Below are positions 12,201 to 24,200 of a stretch of DNA of 64,000 nt, piece by piece. Both the position numbers and the translations under genes were made by a program. The DNA comes from Podaxis mareebaensis. Lineage: Eukaryota > Basidiomycota > Agaricomycetes > Agaricales > Agaricaceae. Position 1 is the stretch's first letter, and every line of letters starts with the position of its first letter. The notes below the pieces were generated by a model. The model ran no database searches, was not told the DNA's origin, and saw only the letters and a list, made by a program, of their open reading frames with translations. The stretch covers positions 62,001-126,000 of the forward strand of contig JAEUWP010000139.1 of NCBI GenBank assembly GCA_018524725.1. Reading direction: 5' to 3'.

Positions 12201-12562
12201 CTCTTCGCACCGTATTGACCGATTCGACTTCATAACCCGCTTTCCGTTTGAATTTTGGTGACTCCAACAGCAACTTGTCCGTTTCCCTGGGCTTTGTGAA
12301 AGTTTTCGGGCGCGGTGAAATCTACCGAGGAGTGGATGAGCAGATTCTTTTGCCTGAAGACGATAACTTTACATATTTGAGGATTTGTCCAAAGATGGCC
12401 TTAGCTGACGACGAGCTGATCGATCTATCGTAGAATAACATAGAAGGGGTAGAAGGCTGTTAGAACGGCGCCAAGGTGACAGAAGGAAAAACGCTACCTT
12501 GAGAATTTTTGCCAACCATTTGATTCAGACTTGTTGGTCCCTTTGCTCGTACTAGGTGCCAT
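9234..12562 (-). CDS. AIG1-like G domain - coiled coil - TKL-type pseudokinase fusion
   Basis: ATG at 12562 (MAPSTSKGTNKSES). After three N-terminal introns comes a G domain with G1 VMGPTGAGKST, G3 LVDTPGFN, GILYVHRISDNRMGG and TTTMWPKP. A long charged coiled-coil region follows (around 11480-11150), then a Pro/Arg-rich linker. A 53-nt intron (10620-10672, gtacgt...gaag) then links VVDVMDI to LREVDTLSTDGRKRG and a kinase N-lobe (TDVLKGKYENQVICIKVVRLYQ). Later exons give LSHPNILPFYGVY, FVSPWMENGNLRDYL, YLHDLGIVHGDLKA, QNILVSGNGMALI, ENDIWSFSCLCYE and MRRCWNHVPQERPT. HGDLKxxN and the ATP-site Lys are kept. The DFG position reads NHS (9898-9906), the Gly loop is degenerate (SGGNLTD) and the APE block is altered. 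It is probably a pseudokinase acting as a scaffold or switch. The stop is the TGA at 9234. Confidence 0.75.
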
Positions 12563-12830
12563 GATAAGTATGATACTTGTATCCAGGTAGTGGTCAAGAG
12601 TCGAACTGAGTCCTGACTTTTTGCCTCATGGCTTCCTCATGGCTTTCAGCATATAAATGGAGCCGTAATGGGCGCTTTTGCTCACCCTAAGCGAACAAAT
12701 CTCATGTTCAGACAAGAGCCTAGATAGTGATGCCAACGACATCTTTCATCCTCAGGATTACAAGGCTCAGGAACCATTCATACTTGCGATCACGCTATGG
12801 GAGGCGGGCTTCAAGAATACAAGGCGGCTC
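12563..12830 (-). repeat. Upstream region shared with the first G-domain gene (copy 2)
   Basis: This flank carries the same ordered blocks as the flank of the 2467-3464 gene: CCAGGTAGTGGTCAAGAG near 12587 and GGATTACAAGG near 12758, followed by GAGGCGGGCTTCAAG and CCATCATAACGAGAGC. Similarity is patchy, so the duplication is not recent. A TTTATATGC motif on the minus strand, about 95 bp before the ATG, could serve as a TATA element. Confidence 0.55.
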
Positions 12831-13274
12831 CATCATAACGAGAGCAGAGGCGCCTTTAGTACAAGGGCCGAATGTCCGAGACAAGGGTGGAGACCAATCG
12901 CCATTGCTACGCGGAACCCACCACCCATATATCTAGTGTAGTGAGTTATGTGAGAATCATGATTGTCTCAGAAATATTGTGTACACACGTACCAGGTTGA
13001 GCGAAAAACAACGCCACCGATAAGTAGATGTAATTAGACGGTACCACTATAAATCCGCTGCCTAAAAGTAGTGAGAACCATTAAATGCGAGGGTCAGGGT
13101 GGACCATAGTACCCTAGTATGAAGGTATCAACCAGAAAGCTTTGTTACATAGAACCTGTTAGAACAGGTCAAGATGATGATGTAACACGTGCACCAGAAG
13201 TGCAGCACCAAATATGGCAGAACAAGTGCTTCACCATCACTACCGTCCTCTCCTCCAACCACAACCATATAGCC

Positions 13275-14460
13275 ATGTCGCTGCTCGATAAGTTCCGCAA
13301 GGGCGCACAGAAGGCCGGCATTCAGGCCACAGCGTTCGTTCAAACGAGCACATCCAAAGTAGCCAGCGGGTCGAGGGAGTTTATGCAGGGATTCTCGCTA
13401 CCCGGCGAGGCGGAAAAGGCGGCCAATATTCTGGAGAGTTTCTTGGGTGTGTATGCGAAGCTGCTTCACTGCTTCGAGTACATTGAACTGACGGATCTCT
13501 TCCTATTTGTTGATCTTCGTTTCTCTCATGTCCCCCTGATGGTATTATCATATATCGTACTGCGCATATCCCGTCAATACCGAACGCAATGACCGAAATA
13601 CCAGCTGACCCCGAGCGACCTGACTCGGCACTCAACTCCATCCCCAAGATCGTCCTCCAACGTGCACGAGGTCCGCTCTTGCTCCTCCACTATCAACTAG
13701 CACAACTCATTGACTCATTCTACTCACAGGCTTGGCAGTCTTCTCTGTAGTCAAAGCAGGCTTCGTCTTCTCTGGAAAGGCAGGCTCAGGGCTTGTCATC
13801 GCCCGCCTCCCCGATGGCTCCTGGTCCGCCCCTTCCTGCATCGGCACTGTAGGCCTCGGTTGGGGCCTCCAAGTTGGTGCCGACATCACAGACTTTGTCA
13901 TCGTCCTCAACAGCGAAGACGCCGTTCGTGCATTCTCACTCGGGGGTAATGTCACTATTGGTGGCAATATCGCTGCTACGGCTGGCCCTATTGGCACCGG
14001 GGGTAGTGTCCATGCATCCCTCGCTCACCCAGCTCCCATGTTTTCTTATTCCAAATCACAAGGTACGTTGATTCTCTGTATTCTGCTTCGCAGGGCTGTG
14101 CATTGCTGTGCACCCAGTCACTGCTTTGTGGGGTGTTGTGATTACTCCGGCATGGGTAGCTGATGCGTGGATGTAATTATAGGTCTCTTCGCTGGTGTGT
14201 CGTTAGAAGGCACTGTGTTGATTGAACGCAAGGACGCCAACCGTGACTTCTATGGATCACCTGTTACAGCCAAGGACATCCTCGGTGGACGCGTACCTCC
14301 CCCCGAAGTCGCTTCGAGGCTCTACGAGATCATCGAGGCTGCAGAGGGTCTTGATGAATCGGGTCTTCCGGAAGAGGCCTATGTACCTACCGCCGCAGGT
14401 GGTCATATTAACCTTAACAACAATAACCACACCGTGTTTGATGCCGATGCTCATCATTAA
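13275..14460 (+). CDS. SYLF (Ysc84/SH3YL1-like) domain protein
   Basis: A lipid-binding SYLF-domain protein of the Ysc84/Lsb3 type, which in yeast works at cortical actin patches during endocytosis. Four exons fit: 13275-13446, 13605-13670, 13730-14062 and 14183-14460, giving about 282 aa. The start MSLLDKFRKGAQKAG is followed by SIPKIVLQRARGLAVFSVVKAGFVFSGK, then GSGLVIARL, APSCIGTVGLGWGLQVGADITDFV, TIGGNIAATAGPIG and LFAGVSLEGTVLIER. These are the hallmark SYLF strands, including the GxxxGxQxG-like segment. No SH3 domain follows, unlike yeast Ysc84: the tail is short with an Asn/His run before TAA at 14460. It is the shorter SYLF-only form common in basidiomycetes. Lipid binding and the actin role are inferred from the family. 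Confidence 0.88.
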
Positions 14461-14669
14461 CTTTGGTCCCTCTTCTCTTATGACTTTCATGCCGTTATGC
14501 TATTTCCTTTACTGCCCTCCATCCTTACGATTCTGTGATTCATCTTATGTCTTGAACTTCCGCTTGTCGATGTCTAAATGCCTCTTAGCAGCCGATTAAT
14601 ATATGACCTCATATAACCTCTATTCCTGAAAGTACGAGAAATTATGCTACAAATAAGAACGATATAACG

Positions 14670-16746
14670 TTAGAAGTATACATCCCAGAATCCCAAGGTA
14701 CCGTTGTTACCCGCTGCGTGATCCTCAATGCCGAGGAGCTTTATGACAAGATTGTAAACCTCGACATTAGCAAAAGTGTTCATCACATAGGTATCATCGG
14801 AGGTTGAGTGCCATCCCTTGTTTGCCCAACTCAACGCACGCTTGCTCTGCTGTTTCGATTGGTGCAAGCTCTTCACCACAGCGGAGAATGGACCATGGGC
14901 AACAAACATAGCCTGCATTGCAGTCTCCGCATTGTCAAAACCGTGGTTCTGTAAAAGACGTTGGATCAACCGACACACTCAACACTAGGGAAAAAACGCT
15001 CACCCCTTTCGACAAGTACTTGTTTCCTTGCTCAGTCGTGGTCAGTACGTGGTTGACCTTAGGAACAACGTAGATCGGGGCAATCCTCTCGTTGTTCGAG
15101 AAATGCCATCGACGGGGCATAGTCTCATGTGTGAAGACGTCAAACTGTTCGGGATGTTGCTCCGCAGCCTTGTACAGCCGTTCGAGGTACAATGTTTCAT
15201 TGGTACCCTTGCGGAACCTGATACCCAAGGCAGGCCAACCATCTTCATGCTCGATCGCCTGCATACCATCATCGCCAAGGATTTCATCAATGTAGACGAG
15301 GGTATATGGTGTCGTATCCACCATGCCATGGTCACTGACGAATACAATGTCCACAATGTCAGTGAGGTTGCGTGCTTCTAGCTCGGTATGAAGGTTCTTG
15401 GCAAAGGTATCGACGTATCGAAGAGTTGACTGGAGATCCTTTCATAAGAAATTATGAAGAATATAGTAACCCAGATCCTTACGTTTACTTGAGCTGAGAG
15501 AGGACCGTATTTGTGCCCAACCTGGTCGAGCGATGGCTCATAGGCTGTTATAAGTTGGGGCCGCTCTTCCAGGGGCAGATCAATCCATTGGAGGATCTGA
15601 TCTAACTTTTCATCAAGTGGGACTTTGTCCTAGCATAGCGCATTGGAACTTTCAGCCCGGAGGTAAAGAATTACCGACTCACCCTCCAAGGTATCATATA
15701 CGTTGGTGTAGCACCACTGGTGGTTTTCAGCGGCCCCGGCCTGAAGAAGCTATCAGATAACGGTTGAAAACATATAGACCACGTAACTCACCACATAAGG
15801 TTTGCAGTAAGCATCCCTGCCTTCATGGCAGTCTCCCACATCTGCAAGCAGGAGTTAATGGATGGGCCTAACGTACGTAAATAGAATCCCGCCCACCGGT
15901 TCACCAAACCACCAATGGGAAAGGTAGCAGGATTCCGCCCTGTTGTAATGGAACTCCGTTTCTGATACAGGATCCCAAAAGTTCTGTAGGCAAGTTGACC
16001 TCGCATGCCATTAGCCTTGAGTGTTTAGTACGCACGTTAGCTACAATTCCATGAGACTCTGCATGAAGACCAGTCCTGTGAAATATAGGCAGTCAGAAAC
16101 GCATATATCCACTTCTTGACAAGAAACGTACATCAGAGCCCAGTGATTACTTCGATCAAAATATCAGTGTGCGCCGAATACTTCAGGTACAGTCGAAAAC
16201 TTACGGGAAGGTTAATGTCTACGAAATACTTCAATACAAATACTCGAATTGAAAGACGTCGACTCACAGGGAATATAGGTCGCATAGATTTGGCCCGCAG
16301 ACCTTGCTTGCTAATATCCAGGAGATGAGGCGTGAACCCTCGGTCGAGATAGTCGGCCCTTCGACCGCTCTCAGTCCTCGACCATACTAAGCATACGGCT
16401 GGTTTGCGCACCTCAAGCCATCAATCGAAACCAACAACACCGTTCGCCTGAAATCGTGCGTTCCGTTGGACCTCAGTGAACCTCCGTGGAAAGCGAGGTT
16501 CGAATGTAAAGGGGGTGGAGGAATGAGAAGAGCGCGCGCAAAAGCACCAGTTACAAGTAGTCCAAGGAGAACTGCGGCAGTGACTATGATCTTCCGCCGA
16601 GACCAAATGTTAGGTTGAGTGTCGGGCTCCGGCTTGTGGTTATAGTCTTCGCTGAGAAGGCCTTGACGCTCCTCAGCTTCAGCACCTTCAAGAGCAGTGT
16701 CGCGTTTGCGTTCTGAGTAGATGGGTAGAGAAGTATTGCTCGCCAT
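14670..16746 (-). CDS. Ectonucleotide pyrophosphatase/phosphodiesterase-like type II membrane protein
   Basis: A member of the alkaline-phosphatase superfamily (type I phosphodiesterase/nucleotide pyrophosphatase). ATG at 16746 (MASNTSLPIYSER) is preferred; an in-frame ATG 17 codons upstream gives no better start. A cytosolic tail of about 50 residues is followed by one transmembrane anchor (IIVTAAVLLGLLVTGAFA), placing the enzyme in the lumen or outside. Motifs in order: VLLVSIDGLR, ADYLDRGFTPHLL, then LTFPNHWALMTGLHAESHG, whose Thr is the expected nucleophile and is split over three small exons. VFVSDHGMVD follows near 15345, then the metal-binding tail FANVEVYNLVIKLLGIE. About ten short introns interrupt it, and the stop is at 14670. 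The substrate is not predictable; homologues hydrolyse nucleotides or phospholipid headgroups. It is complete as far as I can splice it. Confidence 0.85.
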
Positions 16747-17080
16747 GATGTACCAGCACCAGGGTGCCAAGTGTGTTAATACGGGATTGACTGCCAATTC
16801 AGCGGCCTCGAGTGCCAGGTGTGATTATGTCAGCAGTCCAAATTTAGCACAAGTGTTCATCTGCACAATACCACAAATATATATTGTACATATCAACACA
16901 ACCTGTCTCCAAAACTACCAAAAGAAACGAAATACGAAGAGAGAACAAATATGGTGCCGAGACGAAGCTAAAACGATGAGACATGGAGTGAAACGGGGTG
17001 AAAAGGACAAAAGAAAAGAAAGGATCAAGCTACGAGGAGGTACAGTCAATGCTAGAGGAAAATAATTAGGCGATAGCGTT

Positions 17081-17488
17081 CTATGATAGTAGACCAAGAA
17101 GTTTATCACTGTCCATCGACTTTAATGCCAGCCGCGACCGTCGCTCCTCATCGAGCCCGGCTCCCCTGACCATCGTCGCAAATAGGGCGAAGGCCTTGGG
17201 CGCATCAATCGCGATATCGTCGATAATCTCAGCAACAGGCGTAAAGCCTTCCTCGAACGCCGCGGGACTGCACAAGTTTTTCGACACTGCCCTAGCGAAT
17301 AGGTCCGAAATCAGTTGCGCATCCACCTCCTTGGATTCCACAGCACTCGACACCAGCTTGTCCACCAACTTGTGGTGATATTTGGCGGGGAGGGCCGTAA
17401 AGTAAACCTCCGCTTCGTCCAAGTTTCGAACACTGAAGAACTCCTTCGAGTCCTCTTTGATCCTCTTGTCAGCGCTCTCCTCACTCAT
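17081..17488 (-). CDS. Orphan eIF4G C-terminal MA3 domain (gene fragment or small gene)
   Basis: From ATG 17488 the frame encodes 135 aa typical of the last domain of fungal eIF4G: MSEESADKRIKEDSKEFFSV, EAEVYFTALPAKYHHKLVDKL, EGFTPVAEIIDDIAIDAPKAF, SKSMDSDKLLGLLS, then TAG. The frame stays open upstream through QQQENSEDEE to a consensus 3' splice site (ccctaacgcag) near 17576. The HEAT/MIF4G body and the eIF4E-binding region are absent, and only about 700 bp separate this from the end of midasin. Neither upstream ATG I tried splices in frame to it. It is therefore either a 3' fragment of a duplicated eIF4G gene or a short protein starting at 17488. The sequence itself is intact, with no stops or frameshifts. 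Confidence 0.7.
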   Translation of the reverse strand: MSEESADKRIKEDSKEFFSVRNLDEAEVYFTALPAKYHHKLVDKLVSSAVESKEVDAQLISDLFARAVSKNLCSPAAFEEGFTPVAEIIDDIAIDAPKAFALFATMVRGAGLDEERRSRLALKSMDSDKLLGLLS

Positions 17489-18290
17489 TTCCGCTGGTGC
17501 CACTGGTGTGGACACTTCCTCATCTTCACTGTTCTCCTGTTGCTGCTGGGTCTCGGGTTCTCTCCTGCGTTAGGGTTGGGCTTCCGGAGCGTCAACACCC
17601 ATTAGTTGCTTCACAGCTCCACAAGCAAATGAGGCACGTACTCTTATCAGCTCCGGAGTCTGCACTCTGAAGCACAGAAGACATGTTCGAGCTCGAGCTA
17701 GTCCGGGACAGGGACCCATGCTTGTCTGTCCTCTTGTCAGCTCAATAACGTCTCGTGATTCGGTTTATTTTGGTGGATACTTATTTCGTTCGCTTCCTTT
17801 CTCTTTCTTCCTCAGTTGTCGACCATCAACTGAGGTGTACGTTCATTTCTTTTACATGCGCGTTATTCTTGATATCAATGCTCTCCTGTAGCAACGCATT
17901 CGCGCCCCCTACGACCCCACCGAGAACCACCACGGGACATGCTGATCTGGCGCTGCGAGTACTCCTTTTAAGCAGCCTAAGTTGAAAAAAAAAATCCCAA
18001 ACACTATAAAAGGGAGAATTGGGTGGGTGAAAACAGGTATTACAAGGGACGAATGCGAGGCGCGGGGAGGAAGGCGACGAGGTAAGATGGAGATAGTCTG
18101 ATCAAAGATATGCATAGTAGGTCGCATTATTTACAAGTACTTGCACAGTTACCACTACGCTGTCAAATCTCATGATGAATGACTAGGTCCCTCACCTCGG
18201 AATATGCGTGGATCCCCAAATATTAAAATTACACGAGTGCACGGAATCTATCCTTTTGTGCTGAACAATAAACACAACAAAAGTGTACAT
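17489..18290. other. Spacer between the MA3 fragment and midasin
   Basis: About 800 bp with T/C-rich segments (17760-17830), no recognisable exon of eIF4G and no other gene. The right part is the likely midasin 3' untranslated region. Confidence 0.45.
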
Positions 18291-21200
18291 CTACTCCTCA
18301 GATATACGCTCAAAAAATTGCTTCAATGTACCCGCCAACACCTCCGGAAGGGCCTCCACATTGCGTAGCACTACATAATACTCGAACGGGAACGAATCCA
18401 GGTACTTCTGCAACTGCATCTCCATCTTGCCATCAACATTCTTAAACTCCGCTTTAGTCATAGTGAGGATAGAACCAGCATTGGCATCTTTTGAAGACGA
18501 CCCGGGGACGACGTTGGAATGTAAAGAGTCAAGGACAATGAACACAATCATGACTTTTTGCTCCTCCGCTTTGCGCAAGAGCGTCCTAAGCTTATCGTGA
18601 TCCTGGCAAATCCCATCAGAGATGATGATTTCCAGCTGCCAAAGGTCGGCGGCGGAAGCAGAAGACAAGGAACGGCGTTCGCGGGCACTCTCAAGGACTT
18701 TCAGGCTGGTGTCGACGAGAGAGAGGACATTGGTTGATTTCTGCTTGAATGTAAATGCATTGACAACTTGCGTTCCCGCTTGATCAGTGAATGGGCCCTG
18801 ATCAAAGCCGTGCAGAATGTTGACGGATCCACCGAATTTGGCTATGGCGATATCGCCGGCTTCGAGACGGCTTAAGGCTTTGGATATAAGGGCAAGGGTC
18901 TGGTAAGCAAGGTGGATGGAATGCGACTCCGCCATTGAGCGGGAATCGTCAATTGCGATGAGAATTTGGTACTCTCTCTGGCTCGGCTTAGTCCTGCGCA
19001 GCCAAATTTTGTCCTTGGTGTAGTCACTGGCGATGTAAGGGATGATTTTCTTCATGTTCAGCCTCTTCCCAGTGCGGAAATCACCCTTCAAGCGCGTGGC
19101 CAACGTAGGCTCCAAGATGAGTCGTAGCTGCTCACAGAGAGCATAAGCCAGGTCGTGTGTCATGGACTCGTAAAGTCGCCACATGTGCTCGGCCCGAGAG
19201 TCGGGGAAATCAGCTGCCTGCCACCGCCTTAACTCTGCCTCAACATCTCCATCGCTGACTTCTTCCTCCATCTCTATGTCGGCTTTTGATAGCGATGAGT
19301 CCGGAAGAACAACAGATTGCTGTGGGTGCGGCGTGGTGCCAGGCAAAATAGCTCCCTCGATATTCTCACGAATGGCTGAGGCATTCTGCTCACTTTGTGA
19401 GGCATGACTTTCCGCCGGCCTTTCGTGATGTTCAGGCCGTATGGGTTCATCGACATCCATGGCAAAGGAAGGATCAGGTTGGGCGTCATCTTCAGCAAAC
19501 TTGAGGTCATCGAGCTTAGCGACTTGTTCTTCACCAGAAGGGCCTAAAGCTTGCATGTCCTGGTCCTCATCATCTGGCTGGAGATATTCGAGCTGAGAAG
19601 GCACTTCGGACGGTCCGATGTTCTGCTTGGGTTGATCTATAGCTTCGCTATTCAGGATCTCGTCGAAGCGTTGTTTGATCTCTTTTAGTGTGTCGCCGAG
19701 GCTGCGAAGCGGATTCGCTTGGGTCTTTTGTTCGGCGGAAGATTGATTCTGGCCTTCCTGAATGCCAGACGTAGCGCTGCGCTTCCCGTCATCGGGGATG
19801 TCGTCGGCGGACTGCTCTTGAGCGTTACTAAAAGAGCTGAGTGATTGTCAATAGGCAGAGCAAAGGGAGAAGAGGGAAACGTACCCAGTCTGCTCAACAA
19901 CCTTGTCTTGACTTGTATTCTTTTGGCCCTGGTTTGCTGCGGTACTACCTGCCTGACCAGACGAACCAGCGTCCTGATCCTGTGCTTGAGCCTCATCGTT
20001 CGGATTGACATCACCGTCGCCAGCTGAAGTGTCAGGGCGAGCGGTGACATCCTCTGGTACATCTTCGTCCTCGGTACCATCAGGTTGGAGTGGTTCATCG
20101 TCCGCTCTCGCCTCCATTTTCCCATCCATCTCCATATCCTCGTCATCAACTGCCTCTTCTTGTGGTTCATTGCATTCCACGTTCTCTGGTTGCTTATCCT
20201 CGAACGGCACATCGTTATCAGGTCCCCCATCATCCCCCATCTTCTCTTCCGGCAGCCCCTCTTCTCCCTCACCCTCAAGTTCATCCTCGCTCATGTTCTT
20301 CTTTTCCTCCTCACCCGCATCCAGTTCCATGTCATCTGGAAGATCAAGAGTGTTTGCATCTTGAACATAGTCTTCCATTGGTGCACCAGCGGCATTCGGC
20401 TCTCCTTCCTCCTCTTGCTCCCCCTGTTCCTCAGTGTTGGGTGCCTCTTCGTCTTGCTCTTTCACGTCTGACTCCTTTTCCTTCTCCTTGTCCTTCTTGG
20501 ACTTTTCCTTATTCTCCTTTGCCACCACTTCCGACGACCCACCCTGCTCTTCCGAATGATCCTTCCCAGTCTTATCCTCCGTATCCTCCGTATCCTGCGG
20601 TCCGCTCTCATCTCCCCAAATCTTCTCATCTAAAGCCGATGGGTCGCTAGGGTCTAGATCTTCAATCCTCTCCTCCGGATCTGCTTCACTCTCTTCATCC
20701 GATTCATCTTCCCCCTCTTCTTGAGATCCATCATCTGGGATATCTTCCAACGTACCACCAAAGTCCTCCGACATCTCAACCGCGTTATCATCCCCATCAT
20801 CCTTGTTCCGCTCTTGATTTCCTTCATCCTCGCCCTTCAACCCTTCGACTTGACTCTCATCCTCAACCTCTTTGCTGATGTTCTCCGTTCCAGACCCTTC
20901 ACCTAAGCCGGTACCATCCGCAGCTTCCAGACTCTCTCCTTCACCATCGCCTCCTTCCTCGGTTTCAGGGGGCTGACAGAAGCCTTCTCTGGCCAACCTG
21001 AGAAGGGTGGAGCAAAGAGCGTAGTCAAGCTTGAAGAGGGCTTTCGTCCATTGTGCATGGATGGCAAGCTGGTTCTGAACGAGGTCTTGATATACGTCAA
21101 GGAAAGGCATGATGCGCTGCAAGATGTGTTGGAGCTCGGGTCCAGTGGAGATGTTCTCCAACAGAGCGCTGAGTTGTTCAAGGATGCGATCAAGTGATAG

Positions 21201-24200
21201 GAGGTGAGTGAAGGTACGAGTCTCTCGGTAGGCCTTGAGCACTTGTTGGTCAGTATCCTCGTCCTCGGGTGCGTCTACATCTGCCTTGGTCGTTTCCGCG
21301 ACCATAACTTGAGCGGTGTAGAGCATGGTGTTGAGCAGAGCCTCGACGGAATTGCTGGACTCTTCGTGGGATAGCTCAAGTTGAACATTTATGGCCTCTT
21401 CCGAAGCAAGCCATTCTCTTGCTGGCTCGAAGATATATTGCAAATGGGGATAGAGAGAAGACCACCGCCCCAACATTGAGACACATGAACCCAAGAATTT
21501 GAGGCCTGACAGAACAACACCGTGCTCGTCTACAATGGGCGTCAGCAAATTGATGCAGATGAGGAGATGAAAACTACTCACCTTTTCGAAGAGCAGGAAG
21601 GGGCGTGATTTCTACAGCATCCTGAATTCGTAGCAGATCGTCCTTCAATGCATTACACTTCTCCAGATAACCCTCCACTTCGGTGATAGGAGTCTCCCTA
21701 GCACGTCGCTTCTGTAGTTCCCCGAAAATGTTGAGGTCGTGCTTAACTTCCGTGAGCGCTCCAGAGAGTCGACAGGTTAGACGCGTCACATCCCGGATCT
21801 TATCGAAAAAGTTCTTCTGGAAGATGTCAACCCCTATGGTACCGAGACTGCGCAAGCGAGAACAGATGTTCTTTAATCGGAGACACCCATCGATCCCGGT
21901 TGCCAAACTGAAGTCTGGAATTAGGAAAATTCACGCGGGCACGTAATAGCACTTACCGAGCCCTGAGATCTATCGCCATAGAAAATCCAGACTCCAAGAA
22001 AGATAAACCACGCAGCAGTTCGCGGGTCTGCAAGTCACCGTGATGGTCGGAGAGCGACGAGCGTAGTTCTGGTAGGCATCCGAGGAGCCTCGAGAAGTAA
22101 GTTTCGACTCTTTCCACTTCGAGGTTGGCGATGGCGCTGCTGAGTATCGGTTGTTCTCTAAGCCATAAGTTGTCATTGTTCTGCTGTAGGACTTGGGCTT
22201 TGACATGACCCGCAAGACCAATGTTCTTCAGCTCCTTCAAAAGGTCGCTCAAAGCTTTGCGCTTTCGAACCAGGAGAGACTTGAGGAACTTTGTTCGTTT
22301 CTCGGAAGAAAGGTTGGTTGGAACTGGTACGTCTGACAATTCCTTGGAGGTAGCGATAATGGCAATAGCAAGGTCATCAGCATGATTATCTACTCGACGA
22401 CGAATGAAGGATGTGATGCTGGAGTGGACTGTCTCGAATTTCTTGAAGGTAGTACCGAGGTCGGATAGGGGCCCCGTTGCAGAAGCTATCAGACCTGCGG
22501 GGAGGGATGATTGATGGCCACCAGTCTGTTCGCGAGGCGTTTGAGAAAGGGTCTGCGCCTCCGCGACCGTAGACGATCTGATCTTCAATCTGGGGTATAT
22601 GGGTTCCCTCAATACCTCGCGGAATTTGCGAATGATCTTGTACAGCTGGTGATGGGTCTTCTGTGCACTTTGTTTCAAAGCTTGTACATTGACGTCTTTC
22701 CAGCTTGCCAATTTGATAAAGTTCTTGATTTCTTTATCCAGAACCGTGCGTTGTTCCGCAAGGTGGGATTGAAGACTGGGTTGGTGGAGTTGGTAGTACT
22801 GCAAGGTGGAGTGAATGATGCGGATGACCCGATGAAGAGAGCGTTTTTCCGAGCCACTTTTAATGGTCGAGAGGTCGGAGATGTACCGCTCGAAGCTTTG
22901 GAGGAGGCGGATCCGAAAAGAGAGTTGCCCAAGCGGACTCGATGAAACAAACTCGTCGATCAATGGAATGAGCTTGGCGAGGTAAGTATCTTCTTCACCG
23001 GATTTCATGGTATCCGAGAGCCCTCGGATAATTGCATTGTGCAACCTGAACCACCACTCCGAACCACCCTCCGCGAAAGTTCGTGCTTCGGATTCAAGCA
23101 AACCGTTCCAACAGCTCAACTCGAGTCGCCTCCATCGTACGATCAACTCCGTTAAGGATTGGCGATGGGACGAGAGGCTGTTATCCCTGTTCGCATACAT
23201 TTCCCAGTCATCTGTTTGTAGCAACAGCTGCTCCAAAGCTGAGAGCACCTTTGCAACAGGACTCTTCAGACTGAAACCCAAGATGACATCACAGCGATCT
23301 ATCAAATGTTGAAGGACCATTTGTTCCGGCCATTCATCGAACAATCTCTTCAAGTGGACTCGAAGAGTATTGATGACTTGCATGGCGCCCTTCAGTTCCG
23401 GTAAATTGGGGTCTTGATAGAAGTTATAGGAGGTGTAGTGTCCGACTGGGGTTTGGAGGTTGGTTTGAGCATCGTATGCTAGGCGGAGGCGGTGGGCTAA
23501 TGCGATAGCGTCCAGTGATTCGGGGGTGCTATGGACGTGAGACCCCATAATTTCCAGAAGCAATTTCTTCTGTGTCCCGTTAATCCTCGTAAGCCCTTCT
23601 TGTATGGTATTTGATGAGGAAAACAGGCTGAGATGGAGGTTGGCGATCTGCACCATGTTGTCGTCAGGCAGGTTTTTATCGGAACGGGCCGTCTGATTGA
23701 GAGTTCCTGTTTCTCCAACCAAAGAGTTCTCGAAAGATGGGAATAGTGCGAGAAATTCTCGTTGCTCGAGTTCGGCATCTGTCATAGCGCTATGTTCTGC
23801 GGTAGATCTGCGATAGAGACTCTGGGCAGCGGCTTCGTTCTCGGCCTCTTTTGCCTTGTCAATGAGCCATAAACCGAGCACCTGACCATATGATTGTTCC
23901 AGGCGCTGCAGCAAGGATTTTGACTTCGCCTCCATCGAAGCCTGAAACGCAAACCGAACGAGATCTAAGTAGATGGAGTCGAAGGCGGGCAGGACGGAGC
24001 TTTGGTGGTTGGGAGGCGCCTCCAAGTATTCGCGGGTAGAAGGGTAACGCACGAGTTCTGACACGGTCCTTGCAGCTCCTGCATTGATCGTGTTCGCTTT
24101 TGAGACGAGTCGTATTCCAAGCCTTAACTGGGACATCGCCAGTTTGAGCAGCATGTTGAGGTCGCTGAACTCGGGGTATACACTGCTGAGTCGTTGATGG

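Noticed and set aside
13119..13274. In-frame upstream start for the SYLF gene at 13119
   Set aside because: The preceding 52 codons do not resemble SYLF N-termini, while MSLLDKFRKG at 13275 does.
19845..20650. Long plus-strand frames opposite the midasin acidic region
   Set aside because: They are shadows of the Asp/Glu-rich coding sequence (GAG/GAA/GAT codons give open antisense frames rich in Ser/Pro/Leu).
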